From: Cymbidium sinense | Taxonomy: Eukaryota > Streptophyta > Magnoliopsida > Asparagales > Orchidaceae | DNA length: 64,000 bases | Direction: 5' to 3' | NCBI GenBank assembly: GCA_021442155.1 | Contig: CM038220.1 | Coordinates: 80,190,897-80,254,896 of the forward strand | Shown here: piece after piece, positions 1 through 10,929 of the stretch | Layout: the number at the start of each line of letters is the position of its first letter | Numbering within the stretch: the stretch's first letter is position 1 | Position numbers and translations under genes: made by a program | Notes under the pieces: generated by a model | What the model was told of the DNA's origin: nothing | What the model saw: the letters and a program-made list of their open reading frames with translations, nothing else | Database searches by the model: none

Positions 1-1576
1 AGAGATATTTTTATATATTTAGCTAAGTTGATATTGTACTTCAATCCAAGATCCTTAGATAAATATATATAATAATCAGAACGAGCTTCATTTATTTATA
101 TTAAAGAAGTTCAAACTTTGTAATACATTTTTGAACTAGTTTTGCATTATTGAGGGCATTTTTTAGTTTTTATAAATCAAAGATGTTCAATCATTCCCTG
201 TGAAATAGGAGAGCTTCTTATATATGCATTCAGGTTGACATCGAGCTTTATGCCGAGATCCCTGAATATATCTATAACTGGTATTGTAAAAGTTGCAGGT
301 CATACAAGAACAAAAAGAATCTACTTCAATGTATGAAAAGACAATCCTAAATGTCAAAAGTTTCCCTCCAAGATTCGTCAAATGTCGAATATCAAGTCAG
401 AAGAACTCCTAATTTTGGAAGCTTCAATCAACTAAGTTGGAAAAACATCAACATCCATATTTTCAAGTCTAGGACACGGATGGGTTCTAAAGGTCGGACT
501 CAACAAGCCCATAGGTGGCCGAGTTGCTGACACTCTCCTCACTCAACAAGCCGCAAGAAAAGATAGCAGTGAAAGAGCCTCCGTTCCTCAGTCTAATGAC
601 AAGATTGCCAAGCTATCATAGCTTAAGTAAAAAAAAAACTCGAGTAGGTTCTAAAGGTCAGTCAACCCACTGTGTGGAGTTGTTGGCTCTCCTCACTTCA
701 ACAAGAAAAGGCGCGGTAAAGAGCCCCGCTTAGTCCAATGATGATAGTTGTTCAATCTTAAAGCATCCAACTTAGTGACGCAAGCAAAATTCAAGAGATC
801 TTTCCGCTCGATCGACGGACCAAGACAATCCGAGGAAACTCTCAATTTAGAGCTGCCTCAAATCAATCTATATATCGCCTACAAGGTGATATTCTAATCT
901 CTTTTTAAATGATTTGATCAAGCGCAAAGCACATATCAAAGCCAATTCCCTCATCAAGTCTGCAAAAGCAGAAAGCATAGGACCGAGGAAGCGATTCCAT
1001 AGTTCACACAAAGGCAATGACCAACCTAAAGGAATTTCATGATTATTCAGTCTGTTAAAGCACACAGTATTAGACTGATAACTCAACATTGACCTAATAT
1101 GAGCCGGAAGGCTGGGTCAACTATATGCACTCTTTAACGAGTCTATCAAAGCAGCAAGCACAGGACTTAGAGTGTACATGCACTTCCTGACAAGTCAATA
1201 TGGACAAATCAGGTCAATCCTTCATCAAGCCAGTCAAGCTTAAAGCTAGGGCAGAAGGAATTTCAAATCTCAAAGCAAACAAACTAATTCCTCCATCAAA
1301 CCCAATCAAGCATGAAGCTAGGGTCAGAGGAAATTCAAGTTTATAACAACACAAGAGAAAGAGGTTTTCAGCAAGCCCATTGAAGCAGATAGTATATGGA
1401 GGAGCTCTTATCCGGTAACAAGTCGATCGACAAATCTTCCGTAACTATCACCAAAATAAAACATCATATTATTAACAAATCTTGTTAAAACTCCATGAGA
1501 CCAAATCGGTGATCCAAGATCTTTGACCCAAAGGGAATTTCAACAAACATGACTCGCTCTATGCGCGAATCATATT
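1..1576 (+). mobile_element. 3' internal (post-pol) region of a Tat/Ogre-like Ty3 retrotransposon
   Basis: This stretch has no convincing gene. It matches, in inverted orientation, the region 37,690-39,060 that lies between integrase and the 3' LTR of the large element further right. For example, the block around 187-560 mirrors about 38,700-39,060, and 1,030-1,095 mirrors the segment near 38,220. It ends exactly where an LTR (L1) begins with TGTTGACC. I infer that the window opens inside the 3' untranslated part of an element on the plus strand whose gag-pol lies off the left edge. Short open frames here (for example 187-381, 515-733, 868-1,089) run across this non-coding repeat on either strand and are not supported as genes. 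Two direct copies of a roughly 150-bp motif (around 480-570 and 640-720) are also seen in the other copy. Confidence 0.75.
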
Positions 1577-2353
1577 TGTTGACCTCCATGCACGCGCCAT
1601 AAGTCAAGTCGAGCTCATAAGGTAAATTCAACGAGCTTCAGCGCACAAATCGGAGTTAAAATGCACTTGACAATGTCGAAAATTAGCCGAAATGATCTCC
1701 GATCGACGAACGGACTCCGACATCGCGTTCAGAACATCAAAATTGATCAGAATAAGCATCTTGCATAATTCGAAGGTTGATCGATCAAGGAGGGTCACCG
1801 ATGCGCTGACACATATATCGAGGTCAGGAAGCTGTGACGTTACCCAAATGATCTTCGTTCACAAAATTGATCACTCCGTTAGCATCAAAATGTCAAAACT
1901 TATCAAATGAGCTGTTGCACTTGGTGAATATCGTGAATATTGAGCAACAACAACATGTCGCTACACTGGCGCCACCAAAAATAAGTTGAAATGACTCCGA
2001 TCGATGAACGGGCTCCGCCATCACGTTCATAACGTCGAAATTGATCAGAATAGGCATCTTGCATAATTCGACGGTCGACCGATCAAGGAGGGTCACCGAT
2101 GCGCTGACACACATATCGAAGTCAAGAATCTGCGACGTTGCCCAAATGATCTCTGTTCATGAAATTGATCGCTCCATTAGTATCGAAATGTCAAAACTTA
2201 TCAAATGAGAATGCACTCAATTGATGAGTATGCAAATATCAGTGGCGAAGCAAGGCGCATTAAATACCCCACTTGATGCCGACTTGAACTAAATATCTCC
2301 GACATTAATCCACTATGCCGGCATATTCGGAATATCAAAGCAACCTAAAATGA

Positions 2354-2364
2354 CATATATATAT
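2354..2364 (+). promoter_or_regulatory. Candidate sense-strand TATA element of LTR L1
   Basis: A CATATATATAT run follows the last half-unit of the LTR and precedes a pyrimidine/GC-rich leader. Equivalent runs occur at the same place in L2 (about 7,436), L4 (about 12,923), L6 (about 23,805) and, on the minus strand, L5 (about 17,525). Position and downstream base composition fit a plant TATA box and leader, but no start site can be seen directly. Confidence 0.4.
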
Positions 2365-2869
2365 TGTTCAGGACGCATGTCGGCGAGAACTAAATTATGA
2401 CAAATAAAATAATAAAAAATGCAAATCCTATAAATACCCCTCCTAAACCCCTAAACCCTAAAATATTTCCTATTTCCTCCCTACAACCTCCCGCACTGCC
2501 TCCAGACGATCTCCTCACGTTCTCGCTTCTCTCTCCCCGCTTCACTACGCTATAGCTTGACGGACTCGTGCCCCGTTTCACGGTGCTAAAGCGGTGCGAA
2601 ACGACCGCCAACACCGCAACAAACACTATAGAAAACATCAGAAGCGGCGAAAATCACTCCTTTGTAGCGGCGTTCACGCCGCATGCGGGTGCGGCGCGAA
2701 GCCTGCGCTCACGTGATCCGCTAGGCGACGCTGCGGCGGTCTGGGTGCATGCTCTCGCCGCACTGCACCACGGCACGCCAAGGTTCGGATGCACCTGTGG
2801 TTCGCTGGCGACATGAGTGCCCGCGCGATGCAGCATCGTGGAGCTCCCCCCTGCAAGACACTCTCAAAG

Positions 2870-3830
2870 CCTTTTGACCATAACAGCCTTTCTTGGCATG
2901 GTGGGGAAAACTGGTTTGCTTCTTGACTATAAGTACCCATACACGCCTTTCTTGGCATGGCGGAGAAATTTATACTTGCTTACTTCTGTATAAGTACCCG
3001 TACATGCCTTTCTTGGCATGATGGTAAAATTTATTTCAGCTGGTATCTTAGAGACCCATGCTTGTCTTTCTTGGCATGGTGGGAAGGCACATTCAGGCCG
3101 TGGTTTATACCACCCATACACGCCTTTCTTGATGTGGTAGACAGGCCTAGCATACCCGAAGTAGTCCCCTATACGGGGACGATGTCGGGATGCTACCGAA
3201 ATGCTGTCTATACTTCACACCGACAGGGGGACCTTTATAGCTTGATAGTAAACTATATTATGATATGAAATTGTTATTTGAACTAACTTGTAAGTGTATA
3301 AGTACCCGTACATGCCTTTCTTGGCGTAGCAGGAAAATCTATTTCAATAGGTAGTTTAGATCCCCATACATGCCTTTCTTGACATGGTGGGAAGACGCAT
3401 TCAGGCTGTGATTTATATCATCCATACACTCCTTTCTTGGCTGGTATACACCAAATAGCCCCTATATGGAGATTACATTTTCAAATGCTAATGCTAATTT
3501 TTATACTGACATGATTAATAAACTGCTTAATGAAAATACAATAATGAAGCTAAAATTAATGTTTTGACTTGACATTGCAAATATATAAGTACCTATACAC
3601 GCCTTTCTTGGCGTGATAGAGAAATATGTGCTTTATACAGGTACTTCAGAGATCCATACATGTCTTTCTTGACATGGTGGGATGATGCATTCGGTCGTGA
3701 TGTTTACACTACCCATATATATATCTTTTTTGGCATAGTGGGCAGACCCAGCCCCCATTATAGCCCCCTATGTGGGGATGATGCTGGGAGGCTATCGAAA
3801 TGCTATCAAAATTTTATCAAAAAAATTTAT
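2870..3830. repeat. Tandem array of about eleven 60-bp units, each with a short hairpin
   Basis: Units are spaced about 60 bp and centre on a TTTCTT loop between complementary arms. They lie near 2,884, 2,943, 3,003, 3,062, 3,120, 3,311, 3,369, 3,428, 3,597, 3,659 and 3,722. Several stems are perfect although their sequence differs: CATGCC/GGCATG at 3,003, CACGCC/GGCGTG at 3,597, CATGTC/GACATG at 3,659. The units fall into three higher-order blocks. Each block also carries a CCCCTAT-type palindrome, the clearest being GTCCCC-TATAC-GGGGAC near 3,166-3,182, followed by a GCTACCGAAATGCT-like stretch. Open frames in the array do not look like genes. Confidence 0.85.
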
Positions 3831-5173
3831 ACTTACAATAGAATTAGGTCAAAATAAGCAATTTATATAAATTTCTTAGATTTAAATTAATGTTGAATTA
3901 AATACACTCGCATGGGCCCCATCACTACGCTGAATGCTTAAATTCAAGTGTCTGAGGATGTTGTGCGGGTTGCTTCCCGGTTGGGTCTTACGACCGGGTC
4001 CAGGTTAACAAAATCTAAAAATCAAATGATGTTATTATAATATCTTCAATCAAATAAAATATCTGAGAAGCTAATTATGTCATTTAACAGCAGATCTGAT
4101 CCTCTATTATTAAATTAATAGAATCGACAGGATTTCAAATAGCGAAATAATAAACCATCCCAATGATGGCTGTGTTAAATAAAAATTTTAACTATAGGGG
4201 ATACTTTCATCAAAATATGATTACAATTTCAAAATAAATTAACTTAGATTGAATATCAATATAAATGCAGAATTTACAATATCATTATGTCTAAATGAAA
4301 TTCAATCTAAAAGTTTAAAGCAAACTCTACTCAATCCACCTTCCACAATAGTTTATCGGAGATGACTAATTAAGAAAACTCTAGCTCACAAAGGAGCCAA
4401 AGTTAAATCAAGTACACAACTATGTGTACTCTTAAACAATCTCATGCCGCGACGCGGGCCCGTGTCCTCATCGGGTTTGCAAGAGGCTCCACACATGAGA
4501 TGCGATTCACCGGTCCTCGTGATTGTCACTAAATGACACCATTATATTACGATCACGATTGTAGCCTGTATGCTCCCCAATGGCTCTGTCCTTTGAGTTG
4601 TGAACCATAGGGTATACTTGATTGGGCAAAAATCTCTTTGTTAGCTAAGGTAGACTTAAGCTTGTCTCCTTAGATAAACACCACCCCAAGTCTACAAGGA
4701 TTTCTTGGATGACGTAACCCATGTATTGCTGATAAGGATCCTTCTGTCAAGTTGGGTCGACTACCTCCTCTGACTAAGTAGACTAGGGACTACGACATCC
4801 CGGGATGACGGAACCATGAGATCTAGATCGGGTGCGTCATCCCCCCCCCCCTAACCATCCGCTTTAAGTTAAATATAATGAATTTCGTAAACCTAAATTT
4901 CAAAACCCCACACCTTGCTATTATATGCTATGCACTAAGCGACCTAACGACTAGCCTTAATCAAAAGTTCTCTCTCAGTATTGAGAGGGGTAATTAACAA
5001 TAGGTGCTTGCGTCTATAGAAAACCTGGAACCAAATCTAAAGTTCTCACCAAATGAGGGCGAAATCTCTGGGTAGTGCCTTATCTACTATTCCATCTGCC
5101 TTCTGAAAATTACATCGACATTTAAATTATACTCTCTTCATCGAGAGGTCGGTGGCAAATTTTGGAGCCCACA

Positions 5174-5380
5174 CCCATATTCCATGCTCGAATGATACAT
5201 ATAGATGTGGATTTCCACTTCATCTGTGACTGCATCAAGCACAGTAATATCTCCCTTTATTACATCCCTACTCAAGATCAGCTAGCTGACTTGTTCACCA
5301 AGCCTCTACTCAGCAACTGTCATCAATCTCTCAATTCCAAACTGACCATCTTCTTTGAGATCGTCATCTTTTTGGGATGA
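5174..5380 (+). pseudogene. Copia (Ty1) polyprotein fragment: RNase H C-terminus
   Basis: The frame reads PIFHARMIHIDVDFHF, then YIPTQDQLADLFTKPL, the conserved end of the Copia RNase H domain (HxRxKHIxxDxHF and QLADxxTKxL). Only about 65 residues remain. The upstream part is replaced by LTR L1, which joins inside the codons before PIFHAR, so the polyprotein was cut by the gypsy insertion. The frame ends at a stop near 5,380. No clear polypurine tract or Copia LTR could be fixed downstream. This is a relic with no expected function. Confidence 0.8.
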
Positions 5381-6588
5381 AAACACGGCGACCATTCATT
5401 TCCATTATGCCCCATAACTAACATGCCTTATCATGTGATTCTATTACCTCCTTACTATATATATGCAGCCTATATCAAATGCTGTGACAAGTTATTATCG
5501 CTCCTTTGTAATGGTAATTATGTATTTCCCTTCTCCTTTCTGTTTTATCTGTCATTGCTTCATGAAAGTCTTCAGGAAAGGGATGGGATGAATCCTCTAT
5601 TATCATTGTGAGAATTGTACATACGAAATTCCTCAATCTTAATCATACATTTCAATTATATATTTATAGTCAATTTTTCCTCATTCCTAGGGTTTCATTT
5701 AGGAACTTAGATGTGATAGGGTAAGCATCTTAGATCTATTATATATAGAAATGAAGTTATAAATGGGGGTGTAACTTCTAGAATGATGCAATGCAATCTC
5801 ATGCACATGAAGTAGTTACCTGATCACACACTAGAGCAGTGCATCAAACACAAAGCTTAGTATTATCATCATTATGCTCCCTCAAAAAATTTAAGGCATA
5901 TGGAGTTGATCATATGTATGGTCGATTCCCGCCTTAGTGAAATTCAATATGTTAACATGTGTTGAAATCTAGCTCCAAATCACATTCTAAATGTGCATGG
6001 CTAGTCCATCCTTGTATGGAAGAATTATATTGCAATCAAGTGTGTTTTGAAACCTTTTTAGACTATATATTTTTCTAATTACTATTGTTATATATCTATA
6101 AATACATGCTTCATTTAACATTAGAATTATTATTTAATGAAATATTAACTTCATTTCTTGTTTGTAATATAGTTGTGGCTTGATGGCTTCCACTTTTCAA
6201 GGGATTTAGTTAGTTCTAGTTATCTTAATGCATTGTTTAAACATCCTCCCTTCTCTCTCTCTTGGCCAAACACTCCCAAATCGGTTAAACCTGGTCTACA
6301 AATGTCTCATCTCATCAAAGTCTTAAGGGTTTGTCTATAGTTGTCTCCGTCAAAGTCCTAAGCAAACCCTAAGCCTTCCACATGAATCCCAACACAACTC
6401 TCCTTCTTAAATAGCGTGAACTCTAATTCTTAGGATCATACATCCTTTACATGGGACCCAAAATTTTAAATTCATCTACTTCTAAGAGAAATTCGAAAAC
6501 CAAAGGCTTAGAAACAATCTCATCAATTACATGATGTTGAAACACATCCATTCTTCTTGAAAGAAATTTTTAATAGGCAATACATAAG
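5381..6588. other. Intergenic stretch after the Copia relic; no gene seen
   Basis: AT-rich DNA between the Copia fragment and solo LTR L2. It may include the degraded 3' LTR of the Copia element, but I could not find paired ends. A 62-residue open frame at 5,423-5,611 shows no recognisable domain. The last five bases, ATAAG (6,584-6,588), form the left target-site duplicate of L2. Confidence 0.5.
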
Positions 6589-7773
6589 TGTTGACCTTCA
6601 CATATGATACACAAGCCGAATCCAGCTTATAAAGCGAATTCGACCGACCTAGATGCTTTAAAACACAAATCAGAGCTCAAAATGCACTGTATATCACCGA
6701 AAATGATCGAAACGACCTCCGATCGATGAACGGACTTCGCCATCACATTCAAAACGTTAAAATTGATCATGATATAAATATTACACAATCTAATGATTAA
6801 CCAATCAAGAGATCAAGCCATCAATGCGCCTACGCACTTATCGAAGTCAGGAAGCTGCGACGATGTCCAAACGGCCCCAATTCATAAAATTGATTGCGTC
6901 GTTAGCTTTGAAACATCGAAAATTAGCAAATGAGATTGTTCGGCTTAATTCAGACGAGTCTGTACAAATGTCGACTGATCGGAAGTGATAGCACATAATT
7001 CGAGGCTAAAATACACTAGACGTCACAAAAATCAGTCAAAATGTCCTCTGATCGACGAATGAACTTCACCATCGCTTTCAAAATATCGAAACTGGCCAGA
7101 ATATAAATATTACACAACTTGAGGATCAAACCATCAAGCGATCGAGTCGTCAAAGTGCTTGCATGCATATCGAGGTCAGGAGGTGCCGACGTAAATCAAA
7201 CGACCTCCATTCACGAAATTGATTGTGTTGTTAGCCTTGAAATGTCGAAATCTATCAAGTAAGAATCTTCACACTCAATTCGGACAAATCTGCACGAAAA
7301 TCAAGTGGTCGGAAATGATAACGCGTATTTTGAGCTGAAATTGATCCAATTTGACGCCAGCTTGAATGAAATGGCCTCCGATTGCAAAACAAAATGTGTC
7401 GTTGCATTTGGAACATCGAAATAACCTTCAATCAACATATATATCAACCCTATATTGAGTTTGGCATAAAGTTTGCATTAAAATTGATTAAGCAATAAAA
7501 AAATTAATTTAAAAACCTAAATTAACCTAAATCCCTAAAAATCATTCGGTTCGGCTCTATCCTCACGCACTTCCTCACTCACCCGGTTCTCCCTCACGCG
7601 GTTCTCCTTCACGCCGACGACCCGACAATAACTCTTCAATTTCTTCCTTCTCCCTTTCTTCTTCTTCCTTCTCCATTTTTCTTCCCTCATTTTCCACAAA
7701 CTGAAAGTAGTTTCTTCCATTTTCTCTTATTTTCTCTCAATTTGAAGTTTTCAATTTCCATTTTGCTGCAACC

Positions 7774-8116
7774 GGAGAGAAACACCATCATTAGGCGGGT
7801 TCTTCTCTCGATTTCCGGCATCACCCTTTCTATTACCCTTCCACTTTTCTTTGAAGAAGAACATCATCAAGTAGTTCTTCTAGACTCGACATTTCTATAC
7901 CCTTTCGATAATTCCTTTTGCCGCAGTAGAAGAAGAACACAGTCATCAGACGGGTTCTTCTCTAAGCTTTCGGCATTTTCATACCCTTCCAACAATTCCT
8001 TTTGCCGCAGCTAAAGAAGAACACCGTCATCAGGAGGGTTCTTCTAGGATTGCCTCCTTCCCGACCTTTCCTCTCACAAGAACCTAAAGAGGAACATCAC
8101 ATTAGGGTTCTTCTAT
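7774..8116 (+). repeat. Five tandem GAAGAAC...GTTCTTC hairpin units in the L2 leader
   Basis: Hairpins lie at about 7,774-7,806, 7,853-7,881, 7,928-7,962, 8,013-8,047 and 8,087-8,115. The arms are AGAAGAAC and GTTCTTCT, or close variants. Loops resemble ACCATCATTAGG or ACCGTCATCAGG. Units recur every 70-90 bp and are separated by CCGCAACCGG-like and TTACCCTTCC-like spacers. The open frame at 7,742-8,014 reads through this array and is not supported as a gene. Confidence 0.8.
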
Positions 8117-8198
8117 TGGTTCGACATCTCCACCTCCGCTCCTTGCCGATCATTGCAAGCTTACGTAAAAATGAGTCCTAATGAATGGAATATGTTAA

Positions 8199-8261
<63 letters not shown>
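8199..8261. repeat. (TG)n(TA)n microsatellite in L2
   Basis: A short TG run passes into about 25 TA repeats. It is followed by a T-rich run, ACAG, and a block (TTCAAAGGCCTC...) shared with the other LTR copies. Open frames made of repeated Ile-Tyr across it are artefacts. Confidence 0.95.
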
Positions 8262-8263
<2 letters not shown>

Positions 8264-8599
8264 TTATTTTTTTACAGGTTCAAAGGCCTCATCGCACTCA
8301 TTAGGGCACGACGAGATGAAAAATCGATTGCGGTGTCTCAAGACACCGCTTATGCCTATTGCATGCATCGAGTAAGCCAATATTTATTAGATGTCGCTCC
8401 CCCTAGTCGAAATGCTGATGAAATTTCATTAAATTTTCAGACTTAGATAAAAAAGGGGGAAAGAAAATAATAATAATCAAAATTTATTAAAGAGGAGAAA
8501 ACACATAAACAATGAAACAATATGAAAGTGCAAAGTCTCAAAATTAAGATTAAGGTGCAAAACCAAATCAAACTTGGAATGTTATTCATAAAGAATTTA

Positions 8600-9400
8600 A
8601 TGATGTTGTCATTTTAAGAATTGAGAATTACTTGAAGAAACTAATCATAACTATAACACACTACAAGATTATATCAAGAACTGAATAAAGCCTTCGTGGA
8701 CATTGAAGGAAGACATGTTCTTATTATTGAGCTATTTTATAAATTTTATAGTAATCCCTTGGAGCTTATACATGACGCCCAACAAAATACTGGGGATGTT
8801 GCAATTATTGCTGATGTTGAGAAACTAATAGGATTTTTACTTGAAAAGTGTGAAATGGTTATCAATTATTTGTATAAGCTGTTGAGTGAGCGGGTCTTCT
8901 TTTCTTCAAATTTCACAAAACTAAACAAGCTTTAGTTGAAACCCGGAGAGGCTGATACCAAACTTATAGGAGAATTAATTGAACAATTGCAGATTAGAGG
9001 ATATTGAAAGAATTAGGAATCTTGATCGAATATCAGATGACCAATAATTGATGATAAATCCAAATGTTCAATTTCAAATTGAAAACAAAGGTGTGCAAGT
9101 GATTTGATAGCTTTTTCACAAGTACAAGTTCGATTAGACAACTCATGATCACTCATGATTGTAGTATTTAAAAGGATCACTTGAATCCTATATTTGAAGT
9201 TATATTTAAAGCACATGAGAACCATGATCTATCTAAGTGCTTAGTTTTAAGATTAATGGTATTCAAATGAAATTTATAAAAGGATTTATAATATAATTAA
9301 CTAGCTTGACAATGGGTATATGCAAACTCCTTCAATAATCACTCAAGTTACACTATGTGATACATTGAGTGAATCAATAAAAATCCGTATAATTTGAATT
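8600..9400. other. L2 segment without counterpart in other LTR copies; no recognisable gene
   Basis: Compared with L5, L2 carries roughly 650 bp extra between the block after the microsatellite and the block that resumes near 9,590. A 79-residue plus-strand frame at 8,696-8,935 starts MDIEGRHVLIIELF and matches no family I recognise. Boundaries and terminal repeats of an insertion could not be fixed by eye. Confidence 0.35.
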
Positions 9401-10929
9401 AGAGTTATGATAAACTCAATGCTCATTTATAGAAGTAAAAATCAGTTCATTTAGTTTAGAATAAAGGCTGAAAGTGACTAGTTGATAAAAATTTGAAAGT
9501 TCTTTAACAGTTACATGCCAAATGATATTTGAAAATTGAAAAATTCAACAAGTAATCCAAGTGTGAGTAATATTTTAAAATTTACAATACCTTCTATGCC
9601 ACCGGATTCACAATACTTTGTACAAGCGAATAGAAGGCACTAATTAAGGCATTCTTAAATAAACCCGCATGGGCCCTGATACCGTGCTAAATATTTTATA
9701 TTTAAGTGTTTGAGCATGCTACGCGGGTTATTTCCTGGTTTAGTCTTAGGATTGGATCTAGGTTAACAAAACCTAAAAATCTATTATAATAATTTCAACT
9801 TAGTAAAATATTTGAATGCTAATTCTGTCGTGTGACAGTAGATCTGATCCTCTGTTAGGAGCTAAACATAGTTGACAAGATCTAAATTTCTCAAATATAT
9901 TTGATTCAATCAAGCAACTACCTCGATGATGGCTGTGTTGAATAGTGATTTCAACTGGAGGAGATACTTCCATCAAAATGTGATTCTAATTTCAAATCAA
10001 ATTAACTTAAATCAAGTATCAATTTAGAAACTGCTTAAATGAAATTCAATCGTTAAAAGCTTAAAGCAAAACTCAATCTATCTACCTTCCATAATTATTT
10101 GTCGGAGGTGAAAAATTAAGAAAACTCTAGCTTACAAAGGTGTCAATGTCAAATCAAGTGTTCTATTATTTTTACTTTCAACCAATCTCATGTCAGTAAG
10201 GATGTGGCCCGTGTTCTCTGACTATGTGGCTTGGTCAGTAGGCTCCATAGATGAAGCAATTATGACCAAAGTCCTCTGATTGGGTGGTTTGGCCAACAAG
10301 GCTTCATTATATTACAATCACGATCGTAGCCCGTATGCTTCCTAATGGCTCTGCCCTTTGAGTTATGAATCATAGGGTATACTTGATAAGATAAACAACC
10401 CTCTGTCAACTAAGATAGACTTAATCTTATCTTCTTAGACAAACACCACCCCAGATCTACAAGAATTTCTTGACCCACGAACCTATGTTGTCGATAAGAA
10501 TCCTTCGGGTTGGGTCGACCGCCTCCGACTAAGTAGAGTGGACCGCGGATGACCGGATGACGAAACCATGGGATCTAGATCGGGCACATCATCATTCCCC
10601 CAAACATCTGATTTAAGCTAAAATGATGAATTTCATAATCTTAAATTCTAAAATTCCACATGTTGCTACTATATGCTATGCATTTAGCGATCTAATGATT
10701 AGCCTTAATTGAAAGTTTTCTCTCAGTATTGGGAGGGGTAATTAACTTAGGTGTTTGTGCCAATAGGAAACCTGGAACCATATCTAAAGTCTTTACCAAA
10801 TGATGGTGAAATCTCTGGGTAGTGTCTTATCTACTATTCCATCTGCCTTCTGAAAATTACACTGACACTAAAATCTCACTCTCTTCATTCAAATGTCGAG
10901 AGGCCAGTGGAAAATTTTTGGAGCCCATA

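Larger units (their letters stand above)
1577..5173 (+). repeat. LTR L1, 3' LTR of the element at the left edge
   Basis: It begins TGTTGACCTCC and ends GGAGCCCACA, the two termini shared by all LTRs of this family in the window. The left part (1,577-2,340) holds degenerate half-unit repeats. A TATA-like run is at about 2,354-2,364 and a GC-rich leader at 2,440-2,830. A tandem hairpin array (about 2,870-3,830) sits where other copies have different hairpins and a (TA)n tract. The right part (about 3,880-5,173) aligns in inverted orientation with 34,840-35,940. Directly after the terminal CA comes Copia sequence, so the element inserted into a Copia relic. The matching target-site duplicate on the left lies outside the window, so it cannot be checked. 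Confidence 0.8.
6589..10929 (+). repeat. Solo LTR L2 (Tat/Ogre-like family) with TSD ATAAG/GTAAG
   Basis: It starts TGTTGACC and ends GGAGCCCATA. It is flanked by ATAAG (6,584-6,588) and GTAAG (10,930-10,934), a 5-bp target-site duplication with one mismatch. No internal domain adjoins it, so it is a solo LTR left by LTR-LTR recombination. In order it holds five half-units (near 6,714, 6,872, 7,042, 7,201, 7,372), a TATA-like site near 7,436, a CT-rich leader (7,550-7,760), five hairpin units (7,774-8,116), a (TG)n(TA)n tract and the right half, which mirrors other copies. About 8,600-9,400 has no clear counterpart in L5 and may be a later insertion. Confidence 0.85.

Noticed and set aside
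2440..2466. Telomere-like CCCTAAA repeats
   Set aside because: Only about two imperfect copies occur within an LTR leader, too few for an interstitial telomere array.
2870..3830. CRISPR-like regular repeats
   Set aside because: The spacing is regular but the spacers are themselves related and the setting is a plant retrotransposon. There are no cas genes.
8153..8446. Proteins with long Ile-Tyr repeats (also 13,879-14,137, 17,839-18,168, 52,427-52,904)
   Set aside because: They are translations of (TA)n microsatellites.
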